A stretch of 10,991 nucleotides of DNA from Alistipes sp. (lineage in GTDB: Bacteria; Bacteroidota; Bacteroidia; Bacteroidales; Rikenellaceae), in contig VSOO01000037.1 in the NCBI GenBank assembly GCA_009774895.1, forward strand, positions 1 through 10,991, read 5' to 3'. Below the pieces are notes generated by a model that saw only the letters and a program-made list of their open reading frames with translations, was not told the origin of the DNA and made no database searches. The position numbers were made by a program, and so were the translations under genes. Each line of letters starts with the position of its first letter. The stretch's first letter is position 1. Below, one piece after another: positions 5,208 through 10,991 of this stretch.

Positions 5208-6062
5208 ATGTCACGTACAGATTTTAATACATTATTGGAGGCCGGTGCACACTTCGGACACCTGAAGCGCAAGTGGAACCCCAAAATGGCTCCCTACATC
5301 TTCATGGAGAAGAATGGCATCCACATCATCGACCTGCACAAGACCGTTCTGAAGATCGACGAGGCTGCCGCAGCCATCAAGCAGATCGCCAAGAGCGGCC
5401 GCCGCGTGCTCTTCGTGGCCACCAAGAAACAAGCCAAGGACGTTGTTGCCGAAAAGGTGGCAGCTGTCGGCATGCCCTACGTCACCGAGCGCTGGGCAGG
5501 CGGTATGCTGACCAACTTCCCCACGATACGAAAGGCCGTCAAGAAAATGGCTACCATCGACAAGATGACCAACGACGGCACGTTCGATAATTTCTCGAAG
5601 CGCGAGAAGCTCCAGATCGAGCGCCAGCGCGCCAAGCTTGAAAAGAACCTCGGCTCGATCGCCGACCTGACGCGTCTGCCCGCAGCGCTGTTCGTTGTGG
5701 ACGTGCAGAAGGAGGCCAACGCCGTGAAGGAGGCCAAGCGTTTGAGCATCCCCGTATTTGCAATGGTAGATACTTGTTGTGATCCAACCGACATTGATTA
5801 CGTTATACCTGCAAACGACGATGCTGCAAACTCGATCTCCGTGGTAATCAACGCTATGTGCGCCGCCATCGCCGAGGGTTCGGAGGAGCGCCGTCTCGAA
5901 AAGGAGAAAGAGGCTCAGGAGAAGGAGTCGCAGGAGGCCGCTCCCCGCAAGGAGGGCAAGCCCCGCATCAAGAAGGCCGTGAAGGCCGGCTTCGACGCCG
6001 AGGAGGCCGCACTGGCCGAGGTGGTGGCCGCTACGGAGGCTCCCGCTGCCCAGGCAGAGTAA
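5208..6062 (+). CDS. rpsB: 30S ribosomal protein S2
   Basis: This 284-residue small-subunit protein binds at the head-body junction of the 30S. Family segments visible are LLEAGAHFGHLKRKWNPKM (9-27), YIFMEKNGIHIIDLHKT (29-45), VLFVATKKQAKDVV (about 67-80), ERWAGGMLTNFPTI (about 93-106) and the conserved DPTDIDYVIPANDDA near 195-209. From about residue 223 it carries a charged extension rich in Glu, Lys and Ala (LEKEKEAQEKESQEAAP, then KPRIKKAVKAG and an AEEAALAEVVAATEAP tail), making it longer than the 241-residue E. coli protein. Long tails are common in Bacteroidota S2. The ATG at 5208 follows an A-rich, SD-less stretch (gtttgaattaaa). A short stretch at 5753-5830 is unusually AT-rich for the gene. 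Confidence 0.98.
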   Translation: MSRTDFNTLLEAGAHFGHLKRKWNPKMAPYIFMEKNGIHIIDLHKTVLKIDEAAAAIKQIAKSGRRVLFVATKKQAKDVVAEKVAAVGMPYVTERWAGGMLTNFPTIRKAVKKMATIDKMTNDGTFDNFSKREKLQIERQRAKLEKNLGSIADLTRLPAALFVVDVQKEANAVKEAKRLSIPVFAMVDTCCDPTDIDYVIPANDDAANSISVVINAMCAAIAEGSEERRLEKEKEAQEKESQEAAPRKEGKPRIKKAVKAGFDAEEAALAEVVAATEAPAAQAE

Positions 6063-6108
6063 TTGCTCCGGGAATTATTATTGACGCACGTTTTCCGATA
6101 AGCCGCGG

Positions 6109-6135
6109 ATAGCCCCGAACCGAGTTCGGGGCTAT
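6109..6135 (+). promoter_or_regulatory. 12-bp perfect hairpin between rpsB and tsf
   Basis: ATAGCCCCGAAC (6109-6120) and GTTCGGGGCTAT (6124-6135) form a perfect 12-bp stem with a 3-base CGA loop. A GC-rich sequence (gccgggcggg) follows instead of a T-run, so it is not a standard intrinsic terminator. It lies 47 bases after the rpsB stop and 51 bases before tsf. Likely roles are an attenuator, an RNase processing site or a 3'-end stabiliser that sets the S2:EF-Ts ratio. This is inference; rpsB-tsf spacers in other bacteria also carry hairpins. Confidence 0.6.
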
Positions 6136-6186
6136 GCCGGGCGGGAAGACGCCTGCAAAAAGCAAACGCTAAACACAGAAACAACT

Positions 6187-7014
6187 ATGGAAATAAAAGC
6201 TGCCGATGTAATGAAGCTCCGTAAGATGACCGGCGCCGGCATGATGGACTGCAAGAAAGCCCTCATGGAGGCCGAAGGCGATTACGATCGGGCTCAGGAC
6301 ATTATCCGCGAGAAAGGCAAACTCGTCGTCGCGAAGCGTGCGGACCGCAACGCCAGCGAGGGCGTGGTGGTGACGAAGATCGTCGGCCAGAAGGCTTACC
6401 TGCTCTGCCTGGCTTGCGAGACCGACTTCGTGGCTCAGAACGTCGAATTCACCGCATCGGCCCAGGCCATGCTCGACGTGGCCGTGGCCAACGACGCCGC
6501 CGACCGCGAGGCGCTGCTGGGCGTGAAGAACGCCGAGGGCCGCACCGTGGAGGAGATGGTGACCGAGAAGTCGGGTCAGACGGGCGAGAAGATCGAGCTG
6601 GCCTACTACCGCATCGAGGCTCCCTACTGCGCCGCATACGTGCACTTCAACAAGAAGCTCGGTACGATTCTCGGCTTCAACAAGGAGGTGCCCGAGGAAG
6701 TAGCGCACACCGTGGCGATGCAGGCTACGGCCATGGCGCCGATTTCGATCGACGTGGCCGACTGCCCCGCAGACGTGGTGGCCCACGAGCGTCAGATCGC
6801 CGTGGAGGCCATGAAGCAGGATCCGAAGAACGCCAACAAGCCCGATGCCATTCTGGAGAAGATCGCCGAGGGCAAGATGCGCAAGTTCTTCGAGGAGAAC
6901 ACGCTGCTCAATCAGCTGGTCGTAGGCGAGAAGGAGACGATCGCCGAGCTGATCCGCAAGGCCGACAAGGAGGCCACGGTTATCGCTTACAAGCGCTTCG
7001 CGCTGGAGGCATAG
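6187..7014 (+). CDS. tsf: Translation elongation factor Ts
   Basis: This 275-residue protein is the guanine-nucleotide exchange factor for EF-Tu. The N-terminal UBA-like domain reads IKAADVMKLRKMTGAGMMDC then KKALMEAEGDYDRA (about 3-36), and the signature CETDFVAQN is at about 78-86. Core subdomains follow, with VEEMVTEKSGQTGEKIELA (about 120-138) and ALVVGEKETIAELI-like sequence near 245-258. The length is normal. The start at 6187 has the upstream context aacacagaaacaact, A-rich and without a Shine-Dalgarno site. It is the last gene of the rplM-rpsI-rpsB-tsf operon; no internal TAnnTTTG box is obvious in the 124-base rpsB-tsf spacer. Confidence 0.98.
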   Translation: MEIKAADVMKLRKMTGAGMMDCKKALMEAEGDYDRAQDIIREKGKLVVAKRADRNASEGVVVTKIVGQKAYLLCLACETDFVAQNVEFTASAQAMLDVAVANDAADREALLGVKNAEGRTVEEMVTEKSGQTGEKIELAYYRIEAPYCAAYVHFNKKLGTILGFNKEVPEEVAHTVAMQATAMAPISIDVADCPADVVAHERQIAVEAMKQDPKNANKPDAILEKIAEGKMRKFFEENTLLNQLVVGEKETIAELIRKADKEATVIAYKRFALEA

Positions 7015-7127
7015 TCTTTCGGGACGTCGTTCGTCGGGCTTTCGGGCTTCGCTGCTTACGTGACGGCTTGCTTTGCGGGCCGGGCGCGGCGCGGAAGACG
7101 CGGAATGACGATTTGAAAACACGCACG

Positions 7128-7162
7128 CATCGGTGCCGGATTTTCCGGCACCGATGTTTTTT
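7128..7162 (+). terminator. Strong rho-independent terminator of the tsf operon
   Basis: CATCGGTGCCGG (7128-7139) pairs perfectly with CCGGCACCGATG (7145-7156) around an ATTTT loop, followed by six T at 7157-7162. It lies 113 bases after the tsf stop; the stretch between (7015-7127) holds no gene I can see. Confidence 0.95.
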
Positions 7163-7341
7163 CTTGCAGGGGGCGGCGGCTTGCTTGCCGGGGCGATGGT
7201 TGGATGCTATCCGCATCTGATGTGTCAGGTTTTGCGGTCGCGCTTTGCTGCGGTTTACGTCCGTAGGATGCGGCCGCAGCCTGCGGAGTGCACGCGAACG
7301 AAGCGAGAGCGAGTTGCGGGCCTCCGCCGCCGGGAGGCTGC

Positions 7342-7503
7342 GGCCCGCGCGTCTCCTGAGGGGCCGCATCGTGCGTCTGTGCAATGCGAAAAGCGGGGTG
7401 CAGTGTGGCGAATGGAGGGTTGCGGATGGTGGATGCGGGTTGCTGGCCCGCACGGCTCCTGTGGCGCCGCATCGTGCGTCTGCCTAATGCGAGAAGCAGG
7501 GCG
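7342..7503. repeat. Imperfect direct repeat, 59-base copies offset by 103 bases
   Basis: Bases 7342-7400 and 7445-7503 align without gaps at about 83% identity (10 differences by eye), including an identical 16-base core CCGCATCGTGCGTCTG (7364-7379 and 7467-7482). The copies are in the same orientation, so this looks like an old local duplication or two members of an intergenic repeat family. No coding role is evident. Confidence 0.75.
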
Positions 7504-7606
7504 TGGCGCCGGGGGCATATGGGTAGGGTGCGCCGTTACGGTGCCGGGCAGATGCGGAACTGCCGGTCCGTGTTGGTCGATGGAGCTGCATGGGGGTGCA
7601 AATGCA

Positions 7607-7643
7607 GCCGCCCCCGCGGCCGTGGAGGCGCTGCGGGGGCGGC
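7607..7643 (-). terminator. Candidate terminator for the minus-strand receptor gene
   Basis: GCCGCCCCCGC (7607-7617) and GCGGGGGCGGC (7633-7643) form a perfect 11-bp GC stem with a 15-base loop, about 100 bases beyond the receptor stop. On the minus strand it is followed by TGCATTTGC, a poor U-tract, so termination efficiency is uncertain. It may act mainly as a 3'-end stabilising stem. Confidence 0.4.
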
Positions 7644-7743
7644 GGTAAAGAGGGGTATTTCCGGTATTGGAATGGTACGGGCCTGAGAACGAAGCCGTAG
7701 TAATAAGGAGCTCCGGCGCCGCATCCCGTCCGCATGTCGCGGA

Positions 7744-10662
7744 TCAGAAGTGCGGGCCATGGAATCCGCCCGGAGGAGGTCCGCCGGGGCCCATGCGGCG
7801 CTGCGAGCCGCTTTCCGACATGCCGCCGTATTCGGCGAGGTTCGTGGTGGCGTTCTTGCCGAAGCGCCGCAGGTTGTAGGTGAAAGTCACCATGTAGTAG
7901 CGTCCGATGACGCTGTTGCGCGCATTCTGCGTCCAGCCCGACCCGGTCGTGCGCACGAACGCCGTGTTCTGGTTGAAAAGGTCGTTCACGCCGATGCTGA
8001 TCTCGCCCCGCCGGTTGCGGAAGAGCTTCTTGCCGATCGAGGCGTTGCACAGCAGGTAGGAGTCGTCGTAGTCGTTGGTGATGCCTTTGTACTGCGCGTA
8101 GGCGGCCGATGCGGTGAAGGTGAAGCCCTTGCCGAATACGACCTTGAGATTTCCCTCGGCCGTGTGGTTGAAATACTTGTTGTTGCCCGAGGCCGCGAGC
8201 GAGTTCCTGGCCACGTTGTAGGTGCCGTTCCACGCGAGGGTGAAATCGACGTTTTCGGAGATGTTGCTGCCCAGCACGGCCCGCAGGTCGTAGCCCATGT
8301 TGTCGGTCAGGTTGCGGCGGCCGTCGATGCGCCCGGGAGTCCGGGTGTAGACCACGCCGCCCATGACGTTGAAGTTCGAACGGATGAAGCTCACGGGCAG
8401 TCCGTAGCTCAGGTGCGTGCGCACCGACCAGTAGCCGTCCATGTTCACGGGGCGCGAATACTGGAGGTAGTTGTACTGCGTGCCGTCGATCTGCACCGAT
8501 CCGTTGTAGGCCACGTCGGGCGTGATGTAGTCGGAGGTGTTCTGAAGCGAGAACATCCACATGAAGGTGCGGCCCTTTTCGAGGTTCGAGTTGATGTAGT
8601 GGAACATCACGTTGTGGCTGTACGAAGGGTTCAGCTCGGGGTTGCCGCTCGATATGTACTGCGCGTCGGAGACGTCGTAGACGCTCTGGAGGTCGGTGAT
8701 CGAGGGGTTCTGGGTGTAGGAGCGCACGAACAGACGGATCGAATTCTCGCGGTTGATGTTGAACTGACCCATCAGGAAGTAGGTGATGTCGTCGTATCCG
8801 TGGCTTATTTTTTCGGAATTGGCCCGTTCGACCTGGCCGTCGAGCGACGAATGCTGGTAGTAAACGTTCGCCACCAGCGTGTTGCGCTCCTTCGCATAGC
8901 GGAATCCGGGGCCTGCGCGGTGGATCATGTAGCCGCTGCGGTAGGAGTTGGAGAGCTCCGGCGCGGGTGTGATGCCCGTGGGATCGAAGTCATCGCCGGT
9001 GATGTAGGAGCGCTTGTCGCGTTCCTGATACTCGTAGGAGGCGCGGTACTGCGCGCTGACCTGGGCGAATTTGCTCACCGGTTCGGTGTAGGTGATGTTG
9101 CCCTTGAGCGTGTAGTTGTGCGACGGGGTGTCGTTGTAGAGGTAGCGCATCAGCAGGTAGTCGTCGAGGTCGGCGACGCTGCCGTCGGGTCCGAACACGG
9201 GGCGCACGGGCGACAGGGGGGCCGTATTCGATACCGTGCGCGAGGTGCCCGTGAGGTCGCGGTAACGGGCCGAGCCGTCCACGGTGATCGTGCGGCCGGT
9301 CTTGCCCAGCTTGGCGCGGTACACGGCGGAGAGGCGGGCGTTGTAGCCTCCGGACGAAGCGTCGGATAAGGTGTTCGTGTAGCTGTAACCGCTCTCGCCC
9401 AGCTGCCAGCCGGTCGTTGTGCTCAGCGGGTCGTTCGACTGGTAGCTGAAGTTCGGGCGGATCATGAGGTTCTGGTTCTCGGAGATCTTCCACTCGATGC
9501 GTGCATTGAGGCGGTGGTTGTAGTTCTCCGTCTCCGAGAGGCCCGAGGTGGTCAGCGTGTCGATGGCGGGGTATTCGTACCATTTTACGAGCGACGATCG
9601 GTTGGTCGTGTTCGTGCCGTTGAAGAAGTAGCTGCCCTGAAAGGTCACCTGGTCGCGTTTGCCCCACGTGTCGGAGTAGTTCAGGCCGATGGCATTGACG
9701 CGGGCCACGCCGCTCTGGGGGCGTGTCATGTACTGCCAGGCGCCGCGGCCGCCGCCGGGACCTCCGCCCGTGCCGCCCGTCACGCCGAGGATGTCCTCGA
9801 ACGAGAAGTTCTGCTGGTTCACGTTGTTGAACAGCGCGAGCACCGAGAGGCGGCTGTCGCCGTTGAAGATATTGACGTTGCCGCCCGCATTGTACTTGAA
9901 TCGCGACTCGGTGCGGGTGTCGGCGTCGTAGCCGCCCATGGCGTAGAGCTTGCCGAACTGTCCGCGGCGCATGTTCTCGTGCGTGACGATGTTGATGGCC
10001 TTGTAGCCTTCGCCGTCGTCCATACCCGAAAATTCGGCGTTGTCGCTCAGCTTGTTGTAAACTTCGATGCGGTCCACCGCCTCGGCCGGCAGCGACTTTA
10101 TGGCTGTGGATACGTCCTCGCCGAAAAACTCCTTGCCATCGACGTAGACCTTCTTGACCTCCTCGCCCTGAGCCTCGACCGTGCCGTTCGACACGCTGAT
10201 GCCGGGCATCTTCTTCAGCAGCCCCTCCACGTCGGAATCGGTCGTCACCTTGAAGGCTCCGGCGTTGTAGCTCACCGTGTCGCCCTTCTGCGAGGCGCGC
10301 AGCGCTTTGGCCTCCTTCACCACGGCGACGATCTGCGTGGCTTCGGGCGCGAGTTCGATGCGTCCGAGCGTGCGCTTGGCGCCGTTCACGGCGAAAGTCC
10401 GCGTCTCGGAGCGGTAGCCGATGAAGCTGAACGTGGCGGTGTATTCGCCGTATGCGAGGCCCGCCATGCTCAGCGAGCCCTTGTAACCCGAGGTGAAATA
10501 TTTCTTCTTTTCGGGGGATTTCACGGGCGCCACTTCCACCACGGCGCCGGCTACCCCCTCCTCGGTGTCGGCATCGACCAGCGTGGCGGTCACCGTGCCC
10601 TGCTGTGCCGCAGCCACGGTCGCCGTGCAGGCGAGGAGGAGAATCAGGAGTGCTTTTTTCAT
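7744..10662 (-). CDS. TonB-dependent-receptor-like outer membrane beta-barrel protein
   Basis: This 972-residue outer-membrane protein has the order signal peptide, carboxypeptidase-regulatory-like domain, plug and large barrel. The signal peptide is MKKALLILLLACTATVAAAQ (1-20). A beta-sandwich (about 22-104) includes VAGAVVEVAPVKS and GYKGSLSMAGLAYGEYTATF. The plug-like region (about 110-230) includes VEGLLKKMPGISVSNG, KVYVDGKEFFGED and VDRIEVYNKLSDNAEFSG. The rest is a barrel ending near the strand YYMVTFTYNLRRF, of the kind in the Bacteroidota OMP_b-brl_3 group. A glycine-rich insert lies at 296-307, and a Gly/Pro/His-rich tail follows the barrel (935-972, ending GGPPPGGFHGPHF). I chose the ATG at 10662 because it gives the signal peptide; an in-frame ATG at 10875 would add 71 Arg-rich residues with no export signal and would start upstream of the likely promoter. 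The substrate is unknown; there is no adjacent SusD-like gene in view. Confidence 0.93.
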   Translation of the reverse strand: MKKALLILLLACTATVAAAQQGTVTATLVDADTEEGVAGAVVEVAPVKSPEKKKYFTSGYKGSLSMAGLAYGEYTATFSFIGYRSETRTFAVNGAKRTLGRIELAPEATQIVAVVKEAKALRASQKGDTVSYNAGAFKVTTDSDVEGLLKKMPGISVSNGTVEAQGEEVKKVYVDGKEFFGEDVSTAIKSLPAEAVDRIEVYNKLSDNAEFSGMDDGEGYKAINIVTHENMRRGQFGKLYAMGGYDADTRTESRFKYNAGGNVNIFNGDSRLSVLALFNNVNQQNFSFEDILGVTGGTGGGPGGGRGAWQYMTRPQSGVARVNAIGLNYSDTWGKRDQVTFQGSYFFNGTNTTNRSSLVKWYEYPAIDTLTTSGLSETENYNHRLNARIEWKISENQNLMIRPNFSYQSNDPLSTTTGWQLGESGYSYTNTLSDASSGGYNARLSAVYRAKLGKTGRTITVDGSARYRDLTGTSRTVSNTAPLSPVRPVFGPDGSVADLDDYLLMRYLYNDTPSHNYTLKGNITYTEPVSKFAQVSAQYRASYEYQERDKRSYITGDDFDPTGITPAPELSNSYRSGYMIHRAGPGFRYAKERNTLVANVYYQHSSLDGQVERANSEKISHGYDDITYFLMGQFNINRENSIRLFVRSYTQNPSITDLQSVYDVSDAQYISSGNPELNPSYSHNVMFHYINSNLEKGRTFMWMFSLQNTSDYITPDVAYNGSVQIDGTQYNYLQYSRPVNMDGYWSVRTHLSYGLPVSFIRSNFNVMGGVVYTRTPGRIDGRRNLTDNMGYDLRAVLGSNISENVDFTLAWNGTYNVARNSLAASGNNKYFNHTAEGNLKVVFGKGFTFTASAAYAQYKGITNDYDDSYLLCNASIGKKLFRNRRGEISIGVNDLFNQNTAFVRTTGSGWTQNARNSVIGRYYMVTFTYNLRRFGKNATTNLAEYGGMSESGSQRRMGPGGPPPGGFHGPHF

Positions 10663-10705
10663 TATTCGATTTCGGGATTTGTTCGTTCGCGTTACCTTTT
10701 CTGCG

Positions 10706-10740
10706 CCGCGCCGGGACCCGAACGGGGTCGGGACGCGCGG
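10706..10740 (-). promoter_or_regulatory. Hairpin in the receptor mRNA leader
   Basis: CCGCGC (10706-10711) pairs with GCGCGG (10735-10740), enclosing GACCC/GGGTC (10715-10719 with 10725-10729) with a short loop. It lies in the roughly 100-base leader of the minus-strand receptor gene, 44 bases or more upstream of its ATG. It may modulate mRNA stability or translation, and the palindromic DNA could equally be a protein site. Confidence 0.35.
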
Positions 10741-10769
10741 CAGGTCGAAGAGGTCCGTTTTTCGCAGCG

Positions 10770-10777
10770 CGAAGGTA
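10770..10777 (-). promoter_or_regulatory. Likely -7 box of the receptor promoter
   Basis: On the minus strand this reads TACCTTCG, one base from the TAnnTTTG consensus, within an AT-richer stretch (10775-10792). No TTTG is present at the expected distance upstream, so the promoter may be weak or activator-dependent. A start near 10763 would give a leader of about 100 bases. Confidence 0.45.
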
Positions 10778-10806
10778 CGTATTTTCTCTTTTCGGCGGTT
10801 CGGCCG

Positions 10807-10823
10807 TCGGGCGAATCGCCCGA
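10807..10823. promoter_or_regulatory. Palindrome upstream of the receptor promoter
   Basis: TCGGGCGA and TCGCCCGA flank a single central A: an inverted repeat with 8-base arms. It lies about 30 bases upstream of the putative -7 box of the minus-strand receptor gene, a plausible activator or repressor site. Neither side has a T-run consistent with a terminator, although five A follow on the plus strand. Confidence 0.35.
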
Positions 10824-10911
10824 AAAAGGGGGTCAGCCGACCGGTTCGCACGGTAGGGCAGCGCGGGTGCGGCATTCCGTTTCGGGGCCGGTATTTCGTG
10901 TTGCCTGCCGC

Positions 10912-10991
10912 GTGCTCCGCGGGGCGTGTGTTCCGCCGTCCGGGGGCCTTGCCGGGTGGGTGCTCCGCGGGGTTGTTCCGCCGTCCGGGGC
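10912..10991. repeat. GC-rich direct repeat at the window edge
   Basis: Bases 10912-10945 and 10960-10990 are near-identical copies, sharing GTGCTCCGCGGGG and TTCCGCCGTCCGGGG, with a three-base length difference between those blocks. The spacing is 48 bases and the array may continue beyond the window. No gene is visible in 10824-10991. Confidence 0.75.

Larger units (their letters stand above)
7163..7743. other. Gene-free convergent spacer with repeats and hairpins
   Basis: These 581 bases separate the tsf terminator from the 3' end of the minus-strand receptor gene. Open frames exist on both strands, but their translations are Arg/Gly/Cys/Trp-rich, low in acidic residues and without recognisable motifs, as expected from GC-rich noncoding DNA. 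It contains an imperfect direct repeat (see 7342-7503), a hairpin GCGGGCC/GGCCCGC (7316-7322 with 7342-7348) and an 11-bp perfect stem at 7607-7643. I see no tRNA, insertion sequence or integrase-related site. Confidence 0.7.

Noticed and set aside
7163..7743. CRISPR array or insertion sequence in the convergent spacer
   Set aside because: There are only two imperfect direct copies, no regular spacers, no terminal inverted repeats and no transposase fragment.
7750..9369. 539-codon open frame on the plus strand opposite the receptor
   Set aside because: It is Val/Ala/Arg/His-rich, a known result of antisense frames in GC-rich coding DNA, and lies opposite a clear barrel protein.
10663..10875. 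71-residue N-terminal extension of the receptor
   Set aside because: It is Arg-rich, would bury the signal peptide, and overlaps the likely promoter and leader hairpin.

Overview
This is a GC-rich window from the chromosome of a Bacteroidota member, most likely a gut Bacteroidales such as Alistipes. That genus guess is inference from high GC together with Bacteroidota promoter architecture (TTTG, 19 bp, TAnnTTTG), A-rich start regions without clear Shine-Dalgarno sites, a Bacteroidota-type outer-membrane beta-barrel receptor, and the sequence style of ribosomal proteins L13, S9 and S2.

Layout. (1) 1-1989, plus strand: the 3' part of an Old Yellow Enzyme-family flavin oxidoreductase, followed after one base by a short-chain dehydrogenase/reductase, probably co-transcribed. 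(2) 2073-2762: a HAD-family phosphatase. An apparent remnant of a small basic protein with an AGRKP motif overlaps its stop codon and runs into the tRNA promoter. (3) 2959-3267: a self-contained tRNA unit with a consensus promoter, tRNA-Pro(UGG), tRNA-Pro(CGG) and a rho-independent terminator. (4) 3390-4017: a monocistronic gene for a small exported TonB C-terminal-domain protein, with its own promoter and terminator. (5) 4125-7162: the translation operon rplM-rpsI-rpsB-tsf (L13, S9, S2, EF-Ts), with a promoter at the front, a structured S9-S2 spacer, a 12-bp hairpin between rpsB and tsf, and a strong terminator after tsf. (6) 7163-7743: a gene-free convergent spacer with an imperfect direct repeat and strong GC hairpins. 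(7) 7744-10662, minus strand: a 972-residue TonB-dependent-receptor-like outer membrane protein. (8) 10663-10991: its leader and upstream region, ending in a GC-rich direct repeat that reaches the window edge.

Most of the window is housekeeping. The translation operon supplies two ribosomal subunits' worth of proteins plus an elongation factor, and the tRNA pair decodes proline CCN codons. The accessory interest lies in the OYE-SDR pair (a plausible two-step enone then ketone reduction of an unknown substrate), the decayed gene at the tRNA promoter, a base-pair mismatch in one tRNA acceptor stem, and structured RNA around rpsB. I found no CRISPR array, prophage, insertion sequence or evident new defence system.
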